A DNA stretch of 19,143 nt. Source: CAYLZO01 sp964387775 (lineage in GTDB: Bacteria > Chloroflexota > Anaerolineae > JAAYZQ01). Under the pieces are notes generated by a model that saw only the letters and a program-made list of their open reading frames with translations, ran no database searches and was not told the DNA's origin. Positions 1 to 7,401 of the stretch are shown one piece after another; position 1 is the stretch's first letter; each line of letters starts with the position of its first letter. Location of the stretch: contig CAYLZO010000083.1 of the NCBI GenBank assembly GCA_964387775.1, positions 1-19,143 of the forward strand, given 5' to 3'. A program made the translations under genes and the position numbers.

Positions 1-31
1 CCGCCAAGGAGCCGAATTATATTTTGTGATA

Positions 32-58
32 GGCGGGAAAAAGGGCAGTTTTCCCGCC
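32..58. repeat. Perfect 10-bp hairpin
   Basis: Arms GGCGGGAAAA and TTTTCCCGCC enclose a 7-nt loop. On the minus strand it lies about 230 nt downstream of the YfhO stop codon and is followed by an AT-rich stretch, so it could act as a late terminator for that operon. On the plus strand it ends in GGGTAG with no T-run. The structure is directly visible; the role is inferred. Confidence 0.6.
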
Positions 59-180
59 GGGTAGTTCAAAGAAGCACAGCCCCAATGAGCCAGAAATCAA
101 CTGTAATCGCTATGTACGGCCAAGATACGGGGACCATTCGTCACATTCGTGTGTCCCAAGCGTGTAACGCTCTCGGCGCC

Positions 181-279
181 AGACCTTTCGGGTTTCAGTC
201 TTTCGAGAAAGCTCTATGGGACTGTAGCAGGCTATATCAGTCCCAAACAGCGGCCAAGAACAACAAACCCGAAAGGTCT
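181..279. repeat. Compound palindromic element after the YfhO gene
   Basis: A 15-bp perfect inverted repeat (AGACCTTTCGGGTTT at 181-195 and AAACCCGAAAGGTCT at 265-279) encloses two smaller hairpins. These are CTTT-CGAG-AAAG at 200-211 and GGGACTG/CAGTCCC at 218-244, the latter with an inner TAG/CTA stem. Folded as RNA or single-stranded DNA this gives a multi-branched cruciform. It begins only 5 bases beyond the stop codon at 285-287, so on the minus strand it would be the immediate 3' end of the YfhO transcript. It resembles small palindromic interspersed elements; I cannot tell whether it is a MITE-type repeat or a terminator. The rest of 59-284 shows no credible gene. Confidence 0.7.
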
Positions 280-284
280 AGGGC

Positions 285-2645
285 TCACGTAGCCGAGGAG
301 CCGCCGGAGCGCCGCCTGCGCAGCCAGATGCCGCCGCCCAGGACGAGGAGCAAGGCCCCCGTCACGGCGCTGACGCCCAATCCGGCCCGCCACGTGCCCG
401 GCCGAAAGGCCATCGTCACGCGATGCGTCCCGGCCGGGATTCGCACGGCGCGGAAAGCGTAATTCGCCGGCAGGAGCTCGGCCGGCTGGCCGTCCACCGC
501 CGCCTGCCAGCCGGGATAGTGAGGATCGCTGAGAAAGAGATAGCCCTCGGCCGGGCTCTGGACCTCGATCTCGAGGGCGTCGGTCCCGTAGTGAATCACC
601 GTAGCCGAAGCCGGTGCCTGGGGCTCGGCGTCCAGGGGCTGGCCGCCTTCGAGCACGACCGTCGTCGCCGGGTCAAAGTCGGGCTGGTGGATTCGGCGCC
701 AGGCGTCCTCGGGGCCGGCGGCGACTGCGGCCCGATGCACGACAAAGGCCCGGGGCAGGGCCGTCTCGTTGCGATAGACGTTGACGGCCGGGTCGCCGTC
801 GAAGGCGAGGCTGAACTTGGTCCAGTCGAGCACGACGCCCTTGCTGCCGATGACGTAGCGCGCGCCGAGGAGGTCGTAGAGGCGCGAGGACCGGCCGCCG
901 GTCCCCTCCCAGTAGCGGGCCACGTCGGCGACGACCAGGGGGTTGTCCACCCCGCCGACGTCGTAGAGGCCCGCGAGGAGGGCCAGGTCGGGCTGCCAGA
1001 CGTCGCCCACGTCGGTCCGCGAGTCGATCCGGAATAAGCCGGGCTGGTTCTGGAGGAACTCGACGACCTGGGGGTGGTCAAAGCCGGCCGTGGGCGGCCG
1101 GTGGCCCAGGTCGGCGTAGGCGCCCACCGAGGCCAGGTCGACAAAGACGAGACCCACGGCCAGCCAGGCCAGCGTGCCCCGCCGCAGCCGCCCCGAGCGC
1201 CGGGCAGCGAGCCAGGCCAGCCCGGCGGCCAGCAGCACCAGGGCCCAGATCACGCTGCTGCCCGCCATCGACACCCGCCAAAAGAGGGTTGGGTCGCGGT
1301 CCTGGCTCTGAAAGATGGCGAGGTAGGCCCAGGCGCCCCCCACGACGGCGGCCGCCCCGCCGAGCCAGAGCAGCCCGCGCCAGGCAGATTCAAACGTGCG
1401 CCGCGCCCGCCGCTCCAGGGGCGAGAGGAGCCGGTCGAGGCCCAGGGCGGCCAGGGCGGCCAGGGCAAAGTCGAGCAGGAGGACGACGCGGGCCGGGGCG
1501 CGCAGTTGGCGAAAGCCGGGCAGGACGAGGTAGGTCCAGCCGTGGACCACCGACTCGCCGCCGAGGGCCAGGAGAAAGGCGACGACGGCCAGGACGACGA
1601 ACGCACCGACGCGCCGGCCGCGGCGCAGCAGAACGGCCAGTCCGGCCAGGATGAGGGGAAAGAGGCCCAGGTAGCCGGGCGCCACCCGGTCCCACACGCC
1701 CCAGTAGAGGCCCGGCTCGCGGCTGGCAAAGAGGCCGGGCACCACCATCTCGCCCAGGAGCGCCGGGACGAGGGAGTAACGCGCCGCATCGCGATAGGAG
1801 AGCCCGGCGCGAGGGCTGAGGCGCGTGTACTCGAGGGCCGGCAGGAGCACCAGGGCCGCGAGCCCGATAGCGACGAGGGCACTGACGGCGAGGGCCAGGA
1901 AGGGCCAGAGGCGAATTGCAAATTGTGAATTGTGAATTGTGAATTGTGGACGGCGAATGGCTTCCAGGGTGGCTAGCAGGGCCAGGGTGAGGCCGATGTA
2001 GAGGGTGATCTGGAGGTGGCCTTCCAGGGTGGCGAGGCCCAGGACGGCGCCGGCACCGATGGCCCAGGTCAGCCGCCGGGTGCGAAGCGCGTGCCAAAAG
2101 AGGAAAAAGACGAGGGGCAGCCAGGCTGCCACGGCGATGAGGTTGAGGTTGCCAAAGTGGACGGTGAACATGTCGGAGAACATAAAGGCAACGGCGCCCA
2201 GGAGCGCGGCGCCCCGCCGCAGGGGGCGGCCGGGCTCCAGGTAGCGCAGGCAAAAGTACGTGAACAGGCCGGCCAGGAAGACGTGGAAGGCGGCCAGCCA
2301 CTCCATCGCCTTGTAGGAAAAGTTGGGGGCGAGGAGGAAGAGGAGCAGGTTGGGCGGATAGAAGAGCCCGGTCTGCATGTCGGCCAGGAAGGGGGCGCCG
2401 CCGTAGAGGTGGGGGTTCCACAGCGGGAGGCTCGTGGTGAGCGATGCCGAACCATCACCGGCTTGCAGGCTGGCCGCGGCAAAGCGGTAGGTGGGATAGA
2501 GGAAGGAGACCAGGTCGCCGCCGCCCGCCGGCTTCCAGGCGTCGGGCGTCAGGAGCACGCGCCAGAAAAAGCCGAGGGTCAGGAGCAAAAGAAGCACAGA
2601 AACAGAGATATCGCGAATCAGGTTCTGGCGTCTGGATTCATCCAT
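285..2645 (-). CDS. YfhO-family polytopic membrane protein
   Basis: The 786-residue product has a first membrane segment at about 14-32 and a long periplasmic loop with the family hallmark PLWNPHLYGGAPFLADMQTG (74-93). About ten further hydrophobic segments follow up to about 510. A soluble domain spans about 515-750 and ends with the typical DPHYPGWQAAVDG motif (707-719), then a last membrane helix (about 757-775) and an Arg-rich tail. Related YfhO proteins are linked to lipid-carrier sugar transfer onto cell-surface polymers, but the substrate cannot be read from sequence. The ATG at 2645 has GAGGAGTGAGCC before it. It lies 36 bp after the upstream GT39-like gene, so the two are probably co-transcribed. 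Residues about 234-243 are encoded by an AATTGTG repeat (see 1916-1948), an apparent in-frame insertion. Confidence 0.88.
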   Translation of the reverse strand: MDESRRQNLIRDISVSVLLLLLTLGFFWRVLLTPDAWKPAGGGDLVSFLYPTYRFAAASLQAGDGSASLTTSLPLWNPHLYGGAPFLADMQTGLFYPPNLLLFLLAPNFSYKAMEWLAAFHVFLAGLFTYFCLRYLEPGRPLRRGAALLGAVAFMFSDMFTVHFGNLNLIAVAAWLPLVFFLFWHALRTRRLTWAIGAGAVLGLATLEGHLQITLYIGLTLALLATLEAIRRPQFTIHNSQFAIRLWPFLALAVSALVAIGLAALVLLPALEYTRLSPRAGLSYRDAARYSLVPALLGEMVVPGLFASREPGLYWGVWDRVAPGYLGLFPLILAGLAVLLRRGRRVGAFVVLAVVAFLLALGGESVVHGWTYLVLPGFRQLRAPARVVLLLDFALAALAALGLDRLLSPLERRARRTFESAWRGLLWLGGAAAVVGGAWAYLAIFQSQDRDPTLFWRVSMAGSSVIWALVLLAAGLAWLAARRSGRLRRGTLAWLAVGLVFVDLASVGAYADLGHRPPTAGFDHPQVVEFLQNQPGLFRIDSRTDVGDVWQPDLALLAGLYDVGGVDNPLVVADVARYWEGTGGRSSRLYDLLGARYVIGSKGVVLDWTKFSLAFDGDPAVNVYRNETALPRAFVVHRAAVAAGPEDAWRRIHQPDFDPATTVVLEGGQPLDAEPQAPASATVIHYGTDALEIEVQSPAEGYLFLSDPHYPGWQAAVDGQPAELLPANYAFRAVRIPAGTHRVTMAFRPGTWRAGLGVSAVTGALLLVLGGGIWLRRRRSGGSSAT
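1916..1948. repeat. AATTGTG-type tandem repeat inside the YfhO gene
   Basis: The plus strand carries consecutive near-copies of the heptamer AATTGTG (AATTGCA then AATTGTG repeated). The stretch is strikingly AT-rich within a GC-rich gene. Read on the coding strand it yields a segment with the FTIHNSQF pattern between two hydrophobic helices, with no frame disruption. Such heptamer runs usually sit between genes, so this looks like an intragenic expansion or insertion tolerated in a loop. Confidence 0.8.
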
Positions 2646-2681
2646 GGCTCACTCCTCGTTGACGGCCAACCCGGTCGGCGT

Positions 2682-4592
2682 TCACGGCGCCACGACCTTG
2701 ACGGTGCCCAGGAGGACGCGGTCGCCCAGGGGCTCGCCGGTGTCGGGGTCTCGCACGGGCAGGCGCTCCAGCGTGGGCAGGTAGTACATGCCCACTTCCA
2801 GGAGGTGGGGGCCGGGCCGGGCCGCCTGGGGCAGGGTCAGGGCGTAGTTGTCCTGCACCACCTGGCCGACGGTCCAGCGGTCGGTGGGCAGGCCGCCGCC
2901 CTGGGGCTCGCTGTCCATCTGGGCGACGACGTGCTGCTCCGTGTCCAGGAGGTGGGTAAAGACGGTGTAGCGTCTCTCCATCGGCGCCAGCGCCTGCCAG
3001 TAAAGGGTTAGAAGCAGCGTGTCACCCGGGGCAAGTCGCTCAGCGCTCAGGGCGTAGCCCAGGAGGCGGACCTGGCCGCCCAGGTCCGCGCGGAGGGGGT
3101 GCTGGACGTCGTCGGCCTCGGCGGCGGGCTGCATGACGTAGAGGGACAGGTCGGCGTCGAGCCACCCCTCGAAATAGGCCTTGCTGCCGTGCATGGCCAG
3201 CCAGCGGGTCAGGGTGCCGCCGGGGTCATACTCGGCCGGGTTGCCGAAACGCACCAGCCACAGGCGCGGATGCTCGGCGGCGATGGCCTCCAGGTCGGCG
3301 GCGGTGCGCGGGTCCTCCAGGGCATAGTCGTACCGGGGAAAAAAGTAGGCGTCGATGCCCGGCGGTTGGTAGTATTCATAAAGCGGGCGCTGGAGTTGGT
3401 TGGCCAGAATGAGTCCGTCGCCGGGCTGGGCGTGGGCCTCGACGTGGGCCATCATCTGGCCGTAGCGGCCCTTGACGTAGGCCTCGTCGGTGTAGTAGCC
3501 GTGCAGCCCGTAGGCGCTGCCGGCCAGGAGGAGCAGCGCCCCGCCGAAAGCCAGCGGCCGGCCCAGGCGGCCCAGGCTCAACACGCCCCGGGCGGCCAGC
3601 AGGTAGAAGGCGGGGACGATGATCAAGAGGTAGCGGGGGTAGAAAAAGGGCATGATGGGATGGACGATCCAGGCCAGAAAGGGCGGCAGGAGCAAATGGG
3701 CGGCGATCAGCCAGGCCCCGAGCCCACGCCGGCTGAGCAGAACAAAGAGCCCCGAGGCGACGATGGCCAGGAACACGCCAGAGATCACCCAGGCGGCCGT
3801 GGCCGGGACGGCCAGCCCGGCGCTCACGGCGCGGGCCGTCTCGCCGGCGATGCGCAGGGCCGTGGACAGATTCCACTCGCCAAAGCGGGCGCCGGCCCGG
3901 TCGCCGAGGAACCGGCTCTGGGCGACGATCCAGGGCGCGTACGCCAGCACCACGGCGGCCTGAAGGGCGATCCAGCGGCGCAAGGCCGGCCACCGGCGGC
4001 GCACGACGAAAAAGGGCAGCAGCACCAGGTTTTGAGCGGCGACCAGGGCCAGGGCGTAGTAGTGGGTGTAGACCAGGGCGATGGTGACGAGTAGATAGGC
4101 CGCGTACGGCCAGGGGCCACCGGGTCGATCTGGGATCCGCACCACCCAATAGAGCGAGGCAGCGGCCAGCAGGGTCACCAGGCCATACATGCGCGTCTCC
4201 TGGGAATAGTAGACCAGGACGGGCGAGAGGGCCATCAGGAGCGCGGCCAGTTGCCCCGAGGTTTGACCCAGGGTGCGGCGGCCCAGGGCGTAAACGACGG
4301 GGATGGTCAGTGTGCCAAAGAGGACGGAGAGGAAACGGATCGCCAGGGGCGACGATCCGGCCATCCGCAGCCAGGCGTGCAGGGAGAATAGGTAGAGGGG
4401 CGGATGGGTGTCGGCGCCGACGGCCACGATCTCGGACAGAGGCTGGCGGCCCATCCAGACGCTGAATGCTTCGTCGCCCCAGAGGTCCTGGCGGTCGATG
4501 GCATAGAGCCGCAGGCCAAAGGCCAGCAGGGTGATAAGGAGCAGCCAGAGATGCACACGTCGCCCACGCGTTCCAGTCAAGACCGTAGTCAT
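2682..4592 (-). CDS. GT39-like (GT-C fold) membrane glycosyltransferase with C-terminal beta domain
   Basis: This 636-residue protein has the layout of dolichol/polyprenyl-phosphate-sugar dependent transferases. A first helix (about 13-31) is followed by an external loop with the acidic pair D40-E41 in LWGDEAFSVW, which matches the GT-C catalytic/metal site, and by THPPLYLF (62-69). About nine further membrane segments run to about 360. The distal part has a mixed domain (about 370-490) and a predicted beta-sandwich (about 495-636, with VRLLGYALSAERLAPGD and a TVFTHLLD motif), a tail often fused to such transferases in Chloroflexota. It presumably moves a sugar from a lipid carrier onto a surface acceptor. 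The ATG at 4592 has no ribosome site; a promoter places the transcript start at or next to the ATG (leaderless). YfhO follows 36 bp downstream. Confidence 0.85.
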   Translation of the reverse strand: MTTVLTGTRGRRVHLWLLLITLLAFGLRLYAIDRQDLWGDEAFSVWMGRQPLSEIVAVGADTHPPLYLFSLHAWLRMAGSSPLAIRFLSVLFGTLTIPVVYALGRRTLGQTSGQLAALLMALSPVLVYYSQETRMYGLVTLLAAASLYWVVRIPDRPGGPWPYAAYLLVTIALVYTHYYALALVAAQNLVLLPFFVVRRRWPALRRWIALQAAVVLAYAPWIVAQSRFLGDRAGARFGEWNLSTALRIAGETARAVSAGLAVPATAAWVISGVFLAIVASGLFVLLSRRGLGAWLIAAHLLLPPFLAWIVHPIMPFFYPRYLLIIVPAFYLLAARGVLSLGRLGRPLAFGGALLLLAGSAYGLHGYYTDEAYVKGRYGQMMAHVEAHAQPGDGLILANQLQRPLYEYYQPPGIDAYFFPRYDYALEDPRTAADLEAIAAEHPRLWLVRFGNPAEYDPGGTLTRWLAMHGSKAYFEGWLDADLSLYVMQPAAEADDVQHPLRADLGGQVRLLGYALSAERLAPGDTLLLTLYWQALAPMERRYTVFTHLLDTEQHVVAQMDSEPQGGGLPTDRWTVGQVVQDNYALTLPQAARPGPHLLEVGMYYLPTLERLPVRDPDTGEPLGDRVLLGTVKVVAP

Positions 4593-4598
4593 GGGGAC

Positions 4599-4627
4599 AG
4601 TTTAGCACAAGGGCCATGTTTTTGCAA
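4599..4627 (-). promoter_or_regulatory. Promoter for the GT39-YfhO operon, leaderless start
   Basis: On the minus strand TTGCAA (4622-4627) and TAAACT (4599-4604) are separated by 17 bp. Only six bases (GTCCCC) separate the -10 box from the ATG at 4592, so transcription should start at or next to the A of the start codon. The absence of any Shine-Dalgarno sequence agrees with this. Confidence 0.6.
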
Positions 4628-4640
4628 TCTGCTCGACGAA

Positions 4641-4676
4641 ACAGCCCCTGGTCATCTTGATCTGACCAGGGGCTGT
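4641..4676 (-). terminator. 14-bp perfect hairpin terminator
   Basis: Arms ACAGCCCCTGGTCA and TGACCAGGGGCTGT are perfectly complementary around an 8-nt loop. The hairpin lies 24 bp after the stop codon of the small acidic-linker gene, and on the minus strand is followed by TTTCGTC, a weak T-tract. It separates that operon from the promoter of the glycosyltransferase operon. Confidence 0.7.
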
Positions 4677-4699
4677 CGGACGCCGACGCCGTACCTTGC

Positions 4700-5341
4700 C
4701 TAGCGGTCGTCAAGCCGCCGTTCGAGCATCTCGATGAGCAGGTCGAGCTTGGCAAAGAGCTCCTGCCAGCGCTCGTCGGGCAGTTCGCCCGGCTCACCCT
4801 CGTCCGGGGGGCCGTCGTCGTCTGGCGGGCCATCGTCGTCGGGCGGTTCCTCGCCGACAGGCTGGAGCTGAAAACAGACGTCCAGATGCTGGTGGTTGGT
4901 GCCGCCCAACATGCCCAGCCCGGAGACAATGTCTGACGGCCCGGCCTGGTCGGCGACCCAGACGGCGCTGGCGCCCCCGTCGGGCGGAAAGTAATAGTCT
5001 CCGCCGCCCATGCCAAAGCCGATGTCGCCGTTGACGTTGGTGGGGCCAAAGACGCCCTGGTCGTGCCACAGGCTGGCGGGCGGCGGCCAGGCCGGCAGAT
5101 CGGGTGCGTCGGGCCAGTAGCGGACGACGTTGACGACTTCGATGGGATTGCCGTCCTGATCCACCACGTTGACGAGCTGGGTGGCCGGCCCGATGGTCTC
5201 TTGCAGCTTGACGAGGCGGTAGACGTGGATCACGCCCTGGGAGACCTCGGCCCGCTGGTAAGTGACGGCGCCAAAGTTGTCGGTGAGCCAGGTCCAGTCC
5301 TGTTCCTGGCCCTGCTGGTCAAAGACTTTGGGCTGTTCCAT
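4700..5341 (-). CDS. Uncharacterised beta-rich protein with acidic linker and C-terminal helix
   Basis: The 213 residues form three parts. Residues 1-160 look beta-rich with Gly/Asn turns, including GVFGPTNVNGDIGFGMGGG (96-114) and GTNHQHLDVCFQL (147-159). This resembles carbohydrate-binding-like or transthyretin-like sandwich modules that I cannot name securely. Residues about 163-188 are an Asp/Pro/Glu linker with a PPDDDG repeat. Residues 189-211 form an amphipathic helix with leucine spacing (WQELFAKLDLLIEML). No signal peptide is seen. The ATG at 5341 has AAGGAGG at good spacing. It follows the TIM-barrel gene by 33 bp, and that protein ends in a linker and helix of the same design, which suggests the two products associate. 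A strong hairpin ends the operon. The function is unknown. Confidence 0.75.
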   Translation of the reverse strand: MEQPKVFDQQGQEQDWTWLTDNFGAVTYQRAEVSQGVIHVYRLVKLQETIGPATQLVNVVDQDGNPIEVVNVVRYWPDAPDLPAWPPPASLWHDQGVFGPTNVNGDIGFGMGGGDYYFPPDGGASAVWVADQAGPSDIVSGLGMLGGTNHQHLDVCFQLQPVGEEPPDDDGPPDDDGPPDEGEPGELPDERWQELFAKLDLLIEMLERRLDDR

Positions 5342-5374
5342 TAGAATCCTCCTTCTTGACAGGGATCGGCTTGC

Positions 5375-6763
5375 CTAAACCCGCGTTCGCAGCAGGCGAA
5401 TGATCTGGTCCAATCGCTCGAGAACCTGGTCCAGCATGGCTTCGTCGTCCACAGGCTCTTCCGGGGGCTCTTCGGGCGGCTCTTCCGGGGGCTCCTCGGG
5501 TGGTTCTTCGGGCGGTTCCTCCGGGGGCTCTTCAGGCGGCTCCTCAGGGGCCTCGACTTCGCTGAAGGTGACAAAGGTGGTACCTTCCTGGGCCTGCACC
5601 TCAAAGGTCTGGTCCAGGAAAGAGAGGGTGTAGGTCACGGCGTGGGGCGCCAGCACCTCAAAGCCGCCTTCGCCGTGCTCGGGCTTGGAGCCCGAGACCA
5701 CCGTGCTGGGGTTATCCCACGGGTCGGTGACGGTCAACTCGATGCCGGTCCGGGGGAAGGTGCCGGCGATGACGCGGGCGCCGGGCCGGTGCTCCACCGT
5801 CATTTCCCAGTCGCCCGGGGGCTCCGCCGGTGGCCCGGCCGGCTCCTCGGGTGGTTCTTCGGGCGGCTCTTCGGGTTGGGCCTCGCCCAGGCGGTAGATG
5901 GGTGTGGCTTCCTGGGCCAGGGTCTGGGCCGGCACCGGCCAGATGTCGTAGGTGCTCCACTGAGGGTCGGGCGGGGCAGCGCAATAGATGGCCGCGCCGG
6001 CGACGTAGGGATCGCGCTCCAGCTCGTCGCTGTACCAGGCCAGTTGCTGCAAATAGCGGCCGGGATCGTCCCCGTAGAGCACCTTCCAGCCCCGGGGCGG
6101 GTGTCCCTGCTCGATGAGCCCGTCCAGGCCACACTCGGTGAGGAGCAGGGGCAGTGACTTCAGGTGATCGGGCAGGCCCGCCCAGCCGTGGTCGGGGGCG
6201 CCATCGTAGACCTTGCGGTGGCGGAGGGAGAGCCAGGGCCAGTTGTGATCCATCGTCGGCCACGAATATTGGTGGAGGGCCAGGGCGCCGTCGAACTGGC
6301 GGGCGGCCTCCAGGGCCGGCAAAAAGCTCTCCCAGTACGCCATCTTGGGGTTGCCGACGGAAAAGCTGCCGACGACGACGCGGAAGCCACGGCCGTCCAT
6401 CACGCGGGCTCGCTCGGCGTCAAAGGCGGCGCAGCGCTGCATGGCGTCGTGAGAATGGATGATCGGTTCGTTGACGCCCTGCCAGAAGGAGTAGGTGTCG
6501 CCCATGCGCTCGGCCCAGGGGAGGATGACGTCGCAGTGGTCGCGGGCCGCCCGGATGGGATCGAGGTTGGGGTTGTTGAAATCGGGTTCCGATGGCTGAA
6601 AGATGCGCCCGACAAAGACGGTGTTGGGCGCATCGGCCTTGACGTTGTGCCACACGTCGCTGTGGTCCAGGACGACGATGAGGGGGGGCTTCCATTGCTT
6701 GAAGGTTTCAGGCAGACCGCCGACGGTCGAGTTCACGTGGGCGCCCAAGAGACTGTAGGCCAT
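5375..6763 (-). CDS. TIM-barrel glycoside-hydrolase-like protein with Pro/Glu linkers
   Basis: The 462-residue product starts with a (beta/alpha)8-type domain (about 1-292). FWQGVNEP places a candidate acid/base Glu at 99, and LLLTECGLDG a candidate nucleophile Glu at 210, the arrangement of clan GH-A glycosidases. The substrate is not predictable. A Pro/Glu linker (about 296-317) leads to a small beta domain (about 318-403), a second linker of repeated PPEE units (about 406-437), and a short amphipathic helix (440-460) resembling the C-terminus of the next gene's product. There is no signal peptide, so either export is unconventional or the enzyme is cytoplasmic. The ATG at 6763 follows AAGGAGG. 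The promoter at 7190-7218 makes the tandem repeat array the mRNA leader. The PPEE-coding DNA (about 5455-5560) is itself repetitive. Confidence 0.72.
   Translation of the reverse strand: MAYSLLGAHVNSTVGGLPETFKQWKPPLIVVLDHSDVWHNVKADAPNTVFVGRIFQPSEPDFNNPNLDPIRAARDHCDVILPWAERMGDTYSFWQGVNEPIIHSHDAMQRCAAFDAERARVMDGRGFRVVVGSFSVGNPKMAYWESFLPALEAARQFDGALALHQYSWPTMDHNWPWLSLRHRKVYDGAPDHGWAGLPDHLKSLPLLLTECGLDGLIEQGHPPRGWKVLYGDDPGRYLQQLAWYSDELERDPYVAGAAIYCAAPPDPQWSTYDIWPVPAQTLAQEATPIYRLGEAQPEEPPEEPPEEPAGPPAEPPGDWEMTVEHRPGARVIAGTFPRTGIELTVTDPWDNPSTVVSGSKPEHGEGGFEVLAPHAVTYTLSFLDQTFEVQAQEGTTFVTFSEVEAPEEPPEEPPEEPPEEPPEEPPEEPPEEPPEEPVDDEAMLDQVLERLDQIIRLLRTRV
5455..5560. repeat. Short tandem coding repeat (PPEE linker)
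   Basis: Twelve-base units of the type TCTTCCGGGGGC/TCTTCGGGCGGC recur about eight times and encode the Pro-Pro-Glu-Glu linker of the TIM-barrel protein. Codon-third positions vary (GGG, GGT, GGC), so the protein pattern is better conserved than the DNA, consistent with selection on the linker. Confidence 0.85.
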
Positions 6764-6842
6764 GGTTCAGAACCTCCTTTTCCCCGGGGTTGCGAGATCG
6801 CAGCGTAGAGACGGTTCCTACGGGTGACGGTCTGACAGACTA

Positions 6843-7175
6843 TGCGCTTGTCCGCAGGACTATCAGTTTGTCCGCAGGACTATCGATTTGTCCGCAGGAC
6901 TATCGATTTGTCCGCAGGACTATCAGTTTGTCCGCAGGACTATCGATTTGTCCGCAGGACTATCGATTTGTCCGCAGGACTATCGATTTGTCCGCAGGAC
7001 TNNNNNNNNNNNNNNNNNNNNNNNNNNNNNNNNNNNNNNNNNNNNNNNNNNNNNNNNNNNNNNNNNNNNNNNNNNNNNNNNNNNNNNNNNNNNNNNNNNN
7101 NTTTGTCCGCAGGACTATCGATTTGTCCGCAGGACTATCGATTTGTCCGCAGGACTATCGATTTGTCCGCAAGAC
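6843..7175. repeat. 20-bp minisatellite array interrupted by a 100-N gap
   Basis: The unit is TTGTCCGCAGGACTATCGAT, in perfect 20-bp register. Eight copies precede the N run and three full copies plus one decayed copy (TTGTCCGCAAGACC) follow it. Each unit holds a small hairpin (GTCC-GCA-GGAC) and most junctions form the palindrome ATCGAT. Two junctions read ATCAGT instead, spaced 60 bp apart, indicating a three-unit duplication. The 100 Ns at 7002-7101 are a conventional gap size, so the true copy number is unknown. There are no unique spacers, so it is not a CRISPR. All frames stay open only because the unit lacks stop codons. Confidence 0.95.
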
Positions 7176-7189
7176 CCTGTGTCTGTCCG

Positions 7190-7218
7190 ATTATACCCGA
7201 AAAGCCCGAGTTTGTAAA
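7190..7218 (-). promoter_or_regulatory. Promoter for the TIM-barrel operon
   Basis: On the minus strand TTTACA (7213-7218), a 17-bp spacer ending TTTTCGGG, and TATAAT (7190-7195). Transcription would start near 7183 and pass through the whole repeat array before reaching the ATG at 6763, giving a leader of about 420 nt or more. The extended -10 core TCGGGTATAAT recurs at two other promoters in this window. Confidence 0.7.
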
Positions 7219-7338
7219 GCATTGGAGCAGAGTGCTTTGAAACGAGGTGGTTCCGTACGCGGTCTGGGCTCAGGTAAGAAGGCCCTGAGCCAGGTCGTCT
7301 ATAGCATGGGGGACGGACGGCATCCGCCGGATGGCTTT
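7219..7338. other. Intergenic region between divergent promoters
   Basis: No gene is seen. There is a hairpin at 7267-7291 (GGCTCAGG/CCTGAGCC) and a smaller one, CATCC-GCC-GGATG, at about 7321-7333, followed by GCTTTTTG. The latter looks like a plus-strand terminator, but no plus-strand gene precedes it. Confidence 0.4.
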
Positions 7339-7367
7339 TTGTCAAAGTGCATGAAACGAGGTACAAT
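7339..7367 (+). promoter_or_regulatory. Promoter for trxB
   Basis: TTGTCA (7339-7344), 17-bp spacer, TACAAT (7362-7367). The predicted start is about 27 bp before the trxB ATG, leaving a short leader with AAAGGAG. Confidence 0.65.
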
Positions 7368-7401
7368 ACCCCCCGAGAGTACAAAGGAGTGAGGTCATTC
7401 T

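Noticed and set aside
85..462. Plus-strand 125-codon frame
   Set aside because: No ribosome site. It runs across the palindromic element and then antisense to the YfhO gene, so it is a by-product of GC bias.
423..3011. Long plus-strand frames opposite the YfhO and glycosyltransferase genes
   Set aside because: They are antisense to genes with clear family motifs and have the Gly/Arg/Pro-rich composition of GC-biased shadow frames.
6843..7175. CRISPR array or repeat-rich protein
   Set aside because: Units are contiguous with no unique spacers. The 20-bp period is not a multiple of three, so all frames are open only because the unit lacks stop codons.
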